This document shows positions 25,843-40,997 of a stretch of 64,000 nucleotides of DNA, piece after piece. Each line of letters starts with the position of its first letter. The stretch's first letter is position 1. Both the position numbers and the translations under genes were made by a program. This DNA is from Dipetalonema caudispina (Eukaryota; Nematoda; Chromadorea; Rhabditida; Onchocercidae): NCBI GenBank assembly GCA_013365325.1, contig JABVXV010000146.1, forward strand, positions 62,001 to 126,000, given 5' to 3'. The notes beneath the pieces are model-generated. The model was given only the letters and a program-made list of their open reading frames with translations, searched no databases and was not told the origin of the DNA.

Positions 25843-26596
25843 AATATGTATTGCGTGAACTTTTTGTTTGTAAAATATGTCAGTGTTTTTGTGTGCTTTC
25901 CCGAAGCCATATCAGAAGGTACGGATAAATCAACTGCCCAAATATCGTAACTCTGCGAGTCAAAAAGTGCATGTTCTAATATTTGGAAATAAATTTGTTA
26001 TTCTTGATGAGAATTTCATGCAAAACATTTATAATTCCAGAGATGACTGTTACGATAGATTTTGACTGAAACAGTGCTAAAGTAAGTCAGAAAATACAGT
26101 TATTCGTTTGAATATCGAGAATTTAACTAGCCATTCATGGTCATAATTCTCGACCATTACCAAATATTTTATGATTTGTATTATTATGTGAAAAATACCC
26201 AAAATTGCTGAATTCAACGGAATTAAGATTTTACTGAATAGGATAATATTCGACATAATCCTTAGGTACTCTTTGTAAATCGAATAATCATTGATCATTC
26301 AGAGCTTTTTATAGTACGAAAACTTGTAATAGGATGAATGTTTCATGGTATATTATTTCCAAATTTTAACCTTAACCGTATCATTTCGTTCTCATGCACA
26401 AAATACATTTTACCTATGGTTGATAACATTCGGTAAAAGAGTATTGGTATGACTGGTTGGAAATGTAAATGTATAATATGATAAGAGTATGATAAGAATG
26501 TATATGTCTTTCAGTGGTAACAAACAACCAAGGAAACATTCACTTTCCGGTTAGTATTATTGCATTTGGTTAAAGATGAAAAGGTGGACGGAAGGA

Positions 26597-26632
26597 AAGA
26601 GAGAGGGAGGGAGAGAGAGAGAGAGAGAGAGA
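26597..26632. repeat. (GA)n purine microsatellite
   Basis: GAGA-rich run with two GGG interruptions, followed 300 bases later by a second all-purine tract. Confidence 0.85.
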
Positions 26633-26945
26633 CAGATTAAGATTCCCATTATATTGAGAAAGTCTTCAGGATGGCTCAGTCGATCTCGACCAAGTGGGAT
26701 AATGATGGTGTGTTTGTTGTCTGTTAACGATGATAGTAATAGTAGTAGTAATTTAACCATGCTTCTGACTTAAATAGATAAATGGATAAAAATGTTAGAA
26801 AATATTCTGATGAAATGAAAAATGATAAAATAGGTTCAAATTGACCCTATTTTGATGTTTCCCGATAAGCTTTCATGAGAATGAATGATGATCGGTTCGA
26901 AATAAGTAAATGAAAGATATAGGAAGGTATGAAAAGGTGGTACTG

Positions 26946-26974
26946 GGAGGAAGAGGAAGAGGAGGAGGAGGAGA

Positions 26975-27008
<34 letters not shown>

Positions 27009-27012
27009 GGAA
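26946..27012. repeat. GGA/GAA purine tract
   Basis: About 67 bases of uninterrupted purines built from GGA and GAA triplets on the + strand. Confidence 0.85.
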
Positions 27013-27335
27013 TGAAAAGAATTATTGAATAGTTTGATATATACATATATATACTCTGCAATGCTGTTAGTTTGTGATGAAATGGATAATAAAAGCTCTG
27101 CTATATTTCCCTCTTTTCTATCCCTGCTTCATCTCACTCTTCTCGATTACCCAAACTATCCTATCCTCCCACCTCGTTGAATGCTTCCGATTGATAATAT
27201 AATGTTCATAGGCTTCACCCGCTTATTCATTTAACAGCATTTTTCACTGCAGTTATACCAGCTGGCAATGCCTTGCAGTTATTGCGATAGATTTTAGCTT
27301 TTCGCATTTTTGTTTCAACCCGATAGCAATTCTAA

Positions 27336-27351
27336 CATTATTATTACTATT

Positions 27352-27382
<31 letters not shown>

Positions 27383-27399
27383 TTATTATTATTATTATC
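27336..27399. repeat. (ATT)n microsatellite
   Basis: About 21 ATT units with one TTT interruption. Confidence 0.9.
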
Positions 27400-27407
27400 A
27401 TCCTCTC

Positions 27408-27410
<3 letters not shown>

Positions 27411-27447
<37 letters not shown>
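27411..27447. repeat. (CT)n microsatellite
   Basis: About 18 uninterrupted CT units directly after the ATT array. Confidence 0.9.
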
Positions 27448-27453
<6 letters not shown>

Positions 27454-29197
27454 CTATATACATTAATATTCTATATCATACAATTCATATCAAATCTATA
27501 TTTATCCCTTTACTTACTTCCTTACCCATTTTTACTCATTTCTTCATTTTATTTATATTGTATTGATACATCATCTATATTAGTTATTTGTTTTGTAGTC
27601 ATTAATAAAAGTATTTGATACAGGTATATATATATATTAGAGGTCATTTCATCTATTTAACTGATATAGATTAGTAAAAGAATGATATTGTTCATTGTAT
27701 TGAATTATCATTCTGTTAAGGAATTTGTGTTAAATGAAGAAATGATGAAAAAGGGAAGGAAAAAAAAAGAAAATAATAAGAAAAGAAAGTAATTAATGAA
27801 ATGAGATTATAATCAATTACAATTAATTAATTTTTTTTTTTTTTTTTCTTTATTTGAGTATGTTTATATATCGTTTGCCTTTTTCTTTTGTTTTGCGCTA
27901 CCCTCCGTAGTATTTAGGTATTTAGGTACATTGTATTAAAGATGAGAGTAATATGGTTCATTAGGAATGAAATGATAATTGAAATGTGAAATGATGATGA
28001 TGATGATGGGGAATTTTTTGTTGTATTTAGAATGTTTTGGGAATTATTAGTAGTAATTAAACGAAATAAATATAATTTAGACAGAAAGATTTTGAAATTT
28101 CTAAAATATTAATGTATCTAGTTGAAAAGGAATTCATTTTAGAACTCAAAAAAAAAAAAGGTTTGATTCTTATTTAGGAGAAATTAAATTGGAGAGTGAA
28201 TGAAAATCTTATTCTTTAAGTTTCACTTTTGCAAAAAGTTATTTATTGGTATTTATTGGTGCAAATTAGGTAAAGTTATTTTAAATATTTCTAGAAATTT
28301 CGATAACAGTATATTATTTGTAGGCCATTGAAATTTGTAATAGCGAATTGATTAATTTTGAATATTGAAATCGATATTGCTCATTATTTACTCTGGTAAT
28401 ATATCTTGGCTTATGTTACATCCTCAAACGTAAAATTATACTGATAGGTGATACTGATGGGAATTGTAAACATCGAGTGCTATTATTATTGCTAACTTTC
28501 ATGATAGTTTTTTACTCATTTCTTCCCCTTCATATTATAGGAATTTTAATAATAATTTTTTTTTTTTTTAAATCGATTTTTGATTCAATTTTACATGATC
28601 CTACTGTGAGCTGGCATTAATTTACCATCTACCATAATACGATCAAATCAACATACACTGCTAATGAACAAATATGAATTAGAATTACTAATTTACATTT
28701 AGCCAATTCATCTGATATGTTTTTTTTTTTTTAATTTTTCGAAATTTATATTCATGAAATTTAAAATTCAACAGGAAGACCTTTTTGATTATTACGTTGT
28801 ATACTTTTATGAGGGTCATTTATCGTGAGTGATATATATCATTTCTTCCATTTTTATATTATAGCAGATCATAAACTTTTGGTAAATATTTTTCTTTCAT
28901 TTTTCTCTTTTTTTTCTTTTCTTTTTTTTTTTTTTTCTTTCTTTCGAAAGAAATGTTGAGAGGTATAAATTAAGTAAACCGATTATGAAAGTATTGAAAT
29001 CATTCCCTTCATGTCTTTTCTCTTCTTTTTTTTTTTTTTTTTTTTTTCCATCTTCTTCTTCTTCTTCTTCTTGTTCGTTCGCATTTTTTAATCTCTATGA
29101 TTTTAAATTTTTTTTTTTTTGCAAAAAAAAGTAAGCATTTTTCATTGAATAATCATTAATTTTACATTTGAAATATCTAAAATGATAATAATGCTAT

Positions 29198-29199
<2 letters not shown>

Positions 29200-29250
<51 letters not shown>
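29200..29250. repeat. Poly-T tract of about 51 bases
   Basis: Longest homopolymer in the window. The exact length in the genome is likely uncertain because such runs are error-prone in sequencing. Confidence 0.85.
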
Positions 29251-29251
<1 letters not shown>

Positions 29252-30848
29252 TTTTTGCCTCTTTTTTTAGATCATTTCAGCACAATCATATATATATATA
29301 TATATGTTTATTATGAAGATAATATGGATGAGAATGTCTGATAAATTTATTTTACAAAATTTTTAGGTAAAATAACTTTTTTTTTTTTTTTTTTACATAT
29401 ATGTGGGAAATATCATACGCGTAAGAAGTAAACTGTAACTTCTTAAATTCAAATAACCTTACATTGGTGTTTTTTTTTTTTCCCCTTAATTTATTAATTA
29501 CAATTTGTAAGAATAAATATAATATTGTTTGATAAGGTAATGAAAAATTAATAATTTCATCATATTTTATAACTGAATAAAAATGAAAAAAAAAAAGAAA
29601 AAAAATAAGAAAATATGAACTTTATTATGAACCAAACAAAATCATTTGAAAGATAATATTTTACAATTGAAAGAGGGGAGGAAAAAAAAAAAAAAAAAAG
29701 AAGAAGGAAATGTTGTTATGAAAGAAGAGAGAAAAATCCTTTTCTTAATTTTTCTTATTGAACAGTGTTATTTTTCGTTTTTCTCTTCATACAATCATCA
29801 TTCATTCATTCATTCATTTTTCTGATGATATGATGATCAAAAATCATTCATTTACTTGAAGAGGAAGAAGAACAAATTCATTCTTTTCTTCTCTTTTTGT
29901 ACCAATTGAAAATTTTGTAAATTAAATTGTATTTTTAGTATTTAACCATGTTGTAATACATATATTATCATTTTTCGTTTTCTTTTTCTTTTGTCATTAG
30001 CTTTAAATTTGATAATGTTTCGATTATTTTATCCATTTATTAATCATCATATTAGCATTTAAAAATTCTCAAATTTTCCAAGTAATATTTTTTTTACCAT
30101 TGTGAAGTTTCATTATTTATGATTTGATTGTTGGATAGTATTGATTATGATATGTATTATAATATGATAGTTGTATCTAATATATGTATCCGATGAAAAA
30201 AGTTCCTATTTTGAAAATGGGAATTTTATTATATTTGGTAGAAATTTAGTATATGAAATAGTGATTAACAATTTGGCATAAAGTTTTAAGAATTTAAACT
30301 TTGAGAAATTTTTGAAAAAATTGATGATAACGAAAAGGAAGAGAGATAGGAAGGATGAATTGAAATGCTCTTAGTTTCCATTTCATAGATATATATTTTG
30401 TGCAAGAGAATTTAGTGATATTTTAAGAGTGAAATTTAGATTGAGGCAATTTCATGTTTGATAAAACATAATTTGTTTTGTGAAATATCGGACATTTAGA
30501 ATTGCATGGATCATGGATCATAATGGAATGGAATAGATCAGAATGATATGATCAAGAAAGGTCAAGTTGGAAAGGAATGATATATATAATGATGAAATAG
30601 AATGGATCAGAATATAGATTAAAAATGTTGATATGATAGGTTAGAATGGGTTAATATGTTAAAGATATAATTGAATGATAGAATAATGTACTGAAATTTC
30701 CCCGCTTTATCCAAGAGATATCTTGCAGTTTCTCCTTTTTCTTTTTTGTTTTTTGTTTTATGAAGAATCAAGAAAGAAGAATTGGGTACATAAGATGAAG
30801 CCATGCTTTCTTTTCATGGCATCATCATAATACGACAACGACACATAT

Positions 30849-30970
30849 AATACATACATACATACATACCCGCAAATATCATTGATATACACATACATAT
30901 GTATAGATACATACATACATACATACATACATAACATACATACATACATAACATACATACATACATACAT
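30849..30970. repeat. CATA tetranucleotide array
   Basis: Repeated CATA units in blocks broken by short unique sequence (30871-30905) and by AACATA interruptions. Confidence 0.85.
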
Positions 30971-31587
30971 ATGTGGTGTAGCATGTATTTTCTTTCCCTT
31001 ATGCTCTTTCTTGCTTTTCCATCATCACATTTCGTTTACACCAAGTTTTCCACCTTTTTTACTTTTTTTTTTTTTTATTTTTTTTATTTTTATTTTATTT
31101 TTTTTTCTTCTCATTATAGTTTGTTTTGTTTACATATTTGAAAATGTTATCGATTTTGTCGATTCCTTCATGTAATGAATAAGCTTTTGTCATTTATTTC
31201 TTTTAAAATATTTTCATTATATTTCAATTTCTCTTATGTTGTTTATTACTTACAATAGTTTGTTTTATTATTGAATGAATTGTATGTATATGTGTATTTA
31301 TTGTTTTGAATTAAGAAATGATATGATTTGATCTAATTGATTAGATTGGGTTATTTTTTTTCTTTTTACATTGTTAAGGAAATAATTTTAACAATAATAT
31401 TATTACTATGTCACAGAGTGAAGAAATATCTGATGGATTGTATAGAATTGGATTAATTAGATAATAATGATTATCAATGAATCAGGTTTATCATTAGCAT
31501 GTTTACGTATGTTTGTTCATTTAGTAATAATACGTTCTTCGTTGACTTTTTGCAAGAGCATTTTATTTTGTTGAAATGACATATTTT

Positions 31588-31595
31588 ACTTGCAG
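31588..31595 (+). promoter_or_regulatory. Probable trans-splice acceptor of the dehydrogenase gene
   Basis: TTACTTGCAG ending at 31595, nine bases before the ATG at 31605, with no upstream coding exon visible. Confidence 0.45.
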
Positions 31596-31601
31596 TATTG
31601 A

Positions 31602-35045
<3,444 letters not shown>

Positions 35046-36515
35046 ATATTGTTGAAATGCATTTGTTGCTGAGATGCATCGGGTTTTGATCGTTCAAATC
35101 GATTATGGTCGTTCTTTTCAGCTCTTATTTTTCTTTGCGTTCATCGCAAAATGAGCATATTACTATTCAAAATTTATTATTACCATATAGTTATCCATTA
35201 TCATGTACTGTTGTTACTCTGGATATCAAAATTTAACTATTCAAACGCCAGAAATAGTTCATTGCAAGGCGCTAGACGATGAATTCTTTTTGATGAATTT
35301 TAATTTAATTTGGCCCGGTTTAGCATTATTTACCTTTCTTTTCTTATCAGTACTAGGAAGTAACTAAATGAGTGATTTTCCCATTGTGTTTTCTTTACCT
35401 CCTTTGTTTAATTTTACGTATTTGGCATGCCGACACATGTTGTGTAATTTTTTTCTCTTCTACATTTTCACCTTCAATTCGAAGATGAGACGGTTTGTTG
35501 GACTTAGAATTAAATTTTTATTTTTTAAAGAGAACTTCGGTAATTTTCATGTAAAATTACCGGGTACTTTTTTTTTTTTGTGTCACATGGTATAAAGGTA
35601 CAGGGGATATACCTTTCCTTCATCTTTTTATTTAGTGTAGTTTTAGTTTATCCTCTCTAATGCTTATCGTGATCTGTACTAATTCCTCAAATGCTTTGGC
35701 TTGGTTTTTTCCTTTTTTTTTTTCCTGTGCATCAATATACCAATTAATTATAGAACTGGCGTATTCGCAATCATTATTCGTTCGTGTGCACAAGTGTGTG
35801 TGCAGTGTGTTGGGAATAGGAATTATTATTCATTCGTTAAACTGTTACAAAATGTATTTTTTCGGAGATATGTACATCACCATCTATGTCAAATGTACTT
35901 TTTTCATTCAGTTTGTGGATAAACATATATCCTGATGTTAAAAGCAACTTGTTTATTCGTTTTTCTCCAAATTCAATGTCTACATTTCGTTAGTTATCAA
36001 TATTTCTTTTACTTTTTTTTTTTTTGTTAGTCATCCAAAGATACTGCACTATACCGTATGATTGGAAATGGTGTAGAATTATTAGAATTAGTTTTATCGT
36101 ATCAGCAATTGCTGTTATAGCATTTTTCTTATATGATCGAATAAATGAGTAATTTAACTTTATCTTTGATTCACATGATAAAACTAAAAGGAGGATTTTA
36201 GGATGAGAGCAATAAATAAACTTGTGAAATCTTTTGTATGGTTGTTGATTTAAAAATATGTTATGAAAAATGGGGAAGTGAATTTCTACAATTTTGTGGG
36301 ATATCGATTAAATGTCGAACATTCTGCAAATCATTGGTAAATATGTCAGTTTTTCATAAATTAACAATGGGATATCAGTAGAATCATTGGTAATGGTGTA
36401 CTGTATCAACGGAATAATGTCTGAGGAAGCTCCGTCAAGCTTTTTCGTACTTTCTAGGCAAATTAATTTTCGGCTAACAAGTGCCAGGTCGCACATGTTG
36501 TGTTTGTTGAGATAA
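35046..36515. other. Intergenic spacer between dehydrogenase and tgt-1
   Basis: About 1.5 kb, AT-rich, same-strand neighbours. No coding signal. Its right end carries the first copy of a ~50-base direct repeat (36340-36394). Confidence 0.55.
36340..36394 (+). repeat. Direct repeat copy A near the tgt-1 first exon
   Basis: About 55 bases, sharing AATATGTCA, then TTTTTCAT, then a 24-base block covering TTAACAATGGGATATCAGTA and the following GAAT, with copy B at 36635-36686. Confidence 0.7.
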
Positions 36516-37975
36516 ATGGCTTTGGACTTCAGGATACTGTCGAGGGTGCGGTTAGCTCGTCATGGACAACTCAGGTAATTTCTGAAAGGGAGAGGGTGGG
36601 ATTTTCAATATTTCGATGTTTCATGATATAGTGAAATATGTCAATTTTTCATGTATTAACAATGGGATATCAGTAGAATTAGTAATCCTTGAGAAAGATG
36701 GCGGGATTTGTTGACAATATAGGAAGTATACGTCTCGAAGTAGCTGTTTCATAGACGATGATATTGGATACTTCAAGGTTACCACATTCTAATATCGATA
36801 CTCCCGTGTTTATGCCGGTTGGAACACAAGGAACCATGAAGGGTTTGTTACCGGAACAATTATCAGAAATGGGATTTCGTTTGATGTTATGTAACACGTA
36901 TCATATGGGACATAGGCCTGGTCACGAAATTGTTCGCAAAGCTGGTGGCCTTCATTCGTTTATCAATTGGCCGTATTCAATTCTGACTGATTCCGGAGGT
37001 TTTCAGGTATGTTTCTGGGTACATTAAAGCGTAGAATCGCATAATGGATTGTGCCATTTGTAACCTCATTAATTATGCTATTATCTTCCAGATGGTTTCA
37101 TTGAATGATTTGATGAATGTAGACGAAGAAGGGGTCAATTTCGAAAGTCCACATACTGGTGAGAAAATGATTTTGAGTCCTGAAACAAGCATACACATAC
37201 AGGTAAGAAGTTAAGGTGTTTAATTTTGTTTTCATTGTTAGTTTCGTTTAAGACATATTTTTGAAATTTTAAAGTCTCAATCATTTTATTCGAATTGATT
37301 TAGTTGTCTGCTTATCTGTGCATTTATTTATCTTAGTAATGCTTAGCAAATGAATATTTAAATGATTTTAAAAAAAAGAAATTAATTTAAATATGTTCAA
37401 GTCATTTTCCTCCGAAATATTGTTTTCTTTCCTTTCTTTTTGATTTGTTGCAGGAAGATTTAGGAGCTGATATTGTAATGCAACTGGATCATGTAATACA
37501 TGTACTTCGCGAAGGACCTGTTATTGAGGAAGCAATGGAACGATCGATAAGGTTTATTGCTTATGATTGTTAAACAAATTCATTAAAATTTGAGAAATTG
37601 TTGAGATTTCGATCTAAAGCTCTTTTCAGTTCCATATATTTTATTCTTTTTAGATGGTTGAAACGTTGTCGTAATGCGCATACGAGGGAAGATCAAGCCT
37701 TATTTCCTATTATACAAGGTGGCTTAGATCTTTCTCTTCGTAAAAAATGCGTTACAGCTATGTTACAGGAAGCGGAAACAGGTATTGCAATTGGTGGCTT
37801 GAGCGGTGGTATGTTACTAGTTCTTTTTTCTCTTTCATAAAATTGTATACCATCTTTCTATGCTTTTTTAACATCACTGTTTGATGGAAAATGATATAAG
37901 CTAATGTGTGTTAAACTTCATTTGACATTTCATTACTTTGTGCTACATTTTGTTAAATGTAGCGGAAGGTTTTTT

Positions 37976-38007
<32 letters not shown>

Positions 38008-39095
38008 GTTTCATTAATGATGATGAATTGGGTGTTCAATGAAAGGTCCCTGTATGTCTAACAATATTTCCAACTTTAATTAACTGTTCTAAAGATTATG
38101 AATATAGATCAAGATATCGAATGCATTTACAATAATGGCATCGTCTGAATAAGTTCTATAACTTTTGCACGAAAGAAACTTAATGATATCAACCATCTAA
38201 TCATTCCTTTTAAGCTACATTTCGATTAGACTTTTGGCAGTGTTTTTCCCCACTTTGATTTTACAATGTGACTTTATCGCATTTCTATTTTAAATTTCTA
38301 ACATTTCGTGATTAGTTTTTATCTTGAAAATGTTGGAATGAATGTTTTTATTTCAATGTGCAGGAGAAGATAAAAATTCATTTTGGAGAATTATTGCATG
38401 CTGTTGTGAGAATTTACCTGAGCATCTGCCACGATATGTGATGGGTATCGGATGGCCGACTGATTTAGTGATTTGTTCATTGCTGGGTGCCGATATGTTT
38501 GACTGCGTTTATCCAACGCGTACTGCAAGGTTTTCAACTCATTATGCTTACTGCGAAATACTTATTGATGAATTTCTAGGAAATTAATTTCAAATTTGAA
38601 AATTTACAAAACAATGAATTGATTTTGAAGGTTTGGCACAGCGATTGTACGACGTGGAGGTATGCTGCATCTTACTCGAAATGAATTCGAAAATGATTTT
38701 CGGCCAATTGACGATAGTTGTCCATGTCATTCTTGTCAGAGTTATACACGAGCCTATATTCATTCCATATTGAATCAGGTACATTTTATTCCATATATCC
38801 AAAGTTTTGAAATTTCAACCTTTTCCTAATAAGGAGAAGAAATCGAACAGAGAGAGAGAGAGGGAGAAATGATTTTAAAAAAAAAAAGAAGTTTTTGCAG
38901 GAAACTGTTGCATGTCATATTATCTCAGTGCATAATCTGCAACATCATGTAGATCTCATGGGACGGTTGCGCACTGCAATTGACACTGATACAGTGCAAG
39001 AATTTTTAAAAGAATTTTTGTTGGAACAATTTCCAGATGGTAACATACCGCAGTGGATTCGTGAAGCAATTGTTCATATGCGGTACGAAATCTAA
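36516..39095 (+). CDS. tgt-1: Queuine tRNA-ribosyltransferase catalytic subunit (QTRT1/TGT)
   Basis: Exchanges guanine-34 for queuine in GUN-anticodon tRNAs, acting with a QTRT2 partner not seen here. Eight exons: 36516-36574, 36778-37006, 37092-37202, 37454-37551, 37654-37808, 38364-38529, 38631-38778 and 38901-39095; 1161 nt, 386 residues. Exon 1 joins exon 2 to give [12 protein letters not shown], matching the RAGELRLPHG region of human QTRT1, which fixes the otherwise hidden first exon. Catalytic residues are present: Asp91 in TDSGGFQ and the nucleophile Asp263 in [14 protein letters not shown]. The zinc site is Cys303, Cys305 and Cys308 (SCPCHSC) plus His333 (SVHN). Substrate loop [10 protein letters not shown] and [11 protein letters not shown] are intact. 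The N-terminal Met is the only in-frame choice close to exon 1. Confidence 0.93.
36635..36686 (+). repeat. Direct repeat copy B, in tgt-1 intron 1
   Basis: Second copy of the ~50-base repeat at 36340-36394, about 295 bases downstream. The two copies flank the first coding exon of tgt-1. Confidence 0.7.
37979..38007. repeat. Poly-T tract in tgt-1 intron 5
   Basis: About 29 T in a row. Similar tracts of 15-30 bases occur in most introns of this window and are not listed individually. Confidence 0.8.
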
Positions 39096-40063
39096 ATATG
39101 TCTATGATTGTTATTTGTTGTTATTTTGTTAAAATTTTTAACATTAAATACAATGCACAGATTTTCCTGTTTACATCGAAAAATTGTAGATCATACAATC
39201 TTTGTTTGAATATCAAAATTTAGAATATTGATTTTCACTAGCATTTCATTACCGAAAGGCTAGAAATGTGAAATGTTGTGATGAATTGGGAATTGATAAA
39301 TTTGTTGTATTGGATTAAATGTCAAGTTATTGCTCACACTGTGTAGAGAGCAAACATTCTGCAGATTCTGAAAAGGTAACAAATTGATAGATTCGAAAAG
39401 CAAAAGATTATCAATCAAGATACCACTCTTTATTTCCAGTATATTTGAACAAATATACTGCCGCCCACATGTGTGAAAGAAAGTAAGAGTAAGGTATAGG
39501 TAAAAAGTATAATCCGAACTTCAGTCTTCCAAATTACATCATCAGTGGGAGATTTTTATCGAAATCTAAACATAGCTGTAACATGAAGGCGACAATTAGC
39601 GCAATTGTTATAGCTACAATTTGTTTTTTTTTTTTTGTTTTTTTCTTTTTTTTCTTGGATGTTGTTTGGTTGTTCTCTTTGATATATCAGAGCCCATCTG
39701 TTTGTGCTATTACTATTCCATCTCATTCAGAATTTCATTTTGTGATGCATCAAATTCCTGAAACATTTAAATTAATGATAGATTTGCTTGCCGTATTTTC
39801 GATTTTGTAATATTTTCATCATTTTTTTATCTGAAACCTGAAAATTTCCGGAAAATCTTGAAACTATCCAAACTAATTGGATTTCAACAAAATGTTTAAT
39901 CTTATGAGGAAGTTTTGTGAAAAAAATCTAAAAGGTAGTTTGCTTTAACTGATTGCACTATCTAAAGTATAGTGATAGCTTCATTCTTTAAAGGTTTGAT
40001 ATAAACTTTGTGAACTTGTCTGAATATATGTATTTCATACTACCTATACTACCAGAACCAATG
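39096..40063. other. Convergent intergenic spacer
   Basis: About 1 kb between the tail-to-tail ends of tgt-1 and egl-21. A hydrophobic frame at 39583-39810 is mostly poly-T translation and is not called. Confidence 0.6.
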
Positions 40064-40965
40064 TCATAACTTTATTCTGTTGCCTATCTGCTTCACCTGT
40101 ATTTGTTTTTGGTATAGCTCAAAGCTTCTTAAAAATTTGTTCAACTTAAATTTCAATTCTTCTACCTTTGGTTGTTCCGGCATTAGAGCAAAGTTTACAA
40201 TTTTCGCCGATGTTTGACTATCATTTGTAACGTTCACTTGTTTGAATGTTGATTGATAGCCGTCCGCTGTCACGTAAACTTCGTAAAATCCTGGCGTAAG
40301 TAAGCGGAAATACTCACCAGTTTCCCCTATAAAATAGCTGATCGTTTGATTCAAAAATATTATTATTCACTAGCTTATTGATAGAGAGAATTAAATCTAT
40401 TAAGTCTTAAGTTTTAAAATTTTGGTAATAAATTATTTTAAATTTAAAATCTACGAACGAACTAAGACAAAAACTATTGATGTTATTCGGACTTATGCAG
40501 CATGACAAATTAGTTCAAAATTCAATAATTTTATTTCAAACTTACATGATGTAACAGGATGTTTAATTGGGGTAATTTCGGTACTGTTTTTGACCCAAAT
40601 AACAGCTTCTGATATTGGTTCTCCGGTAATTTTATCCATCACAGTACCTTTGATTCCAATATGAGCCTGCAACAATACTTCCAAAAGTTCTACTTCAGGA
40701 AGAGATCTTTTTTTTCTTTTTTTTTTTTATGTTTCAAAAATTGGATATGTATAAAGTATGTAATATGTTAAATTTGTCAGAAACTTAAATTATTCAATAA
40801 TGGTTGATTAAAAAAATATTGAAATTGTTACGACGCATACTCTTAAGCATTATTCGGAATTTAATTTAGCTTAAAATCTCGGCTCAACTTTTATTGAAAA
40901 AAAAAAACGAAAAAGAACTTGCATTGTTAATGAATACAATTACGATGAAAGCTTTTAGTTTCCTA

Positions 40966-40997
<32 letters not shown>

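Larger units (their letters stand above)
25843..31587. other. Gene-free, microsatellite-rich interval (5.7 kb)
   Basis: No open frame here has protein character. The interval holds a concentration of simple repeats (listed separately): (GA)n, GGA/GAA purine tract, (ATT)n, (CT)n, CTT and CATT runs, a T run of about 51 and a CATA array, plus many poly-T tracts. It probably includes the upstream region of the dehydrogenase gene. I see no tRNA or rRNA gene. Confidence 0.6.

Noticed and set aside
27310..27618. Ile/Ser/Leu-rich frame
   Set aside because: Translation of the ATT and CT microsatellites.
30758..31175. Overlapping YVCM- and THIH-type frames on both strands
   Set aside because: Both arise from the CATA repeat array and following poly-T; no gene signal.
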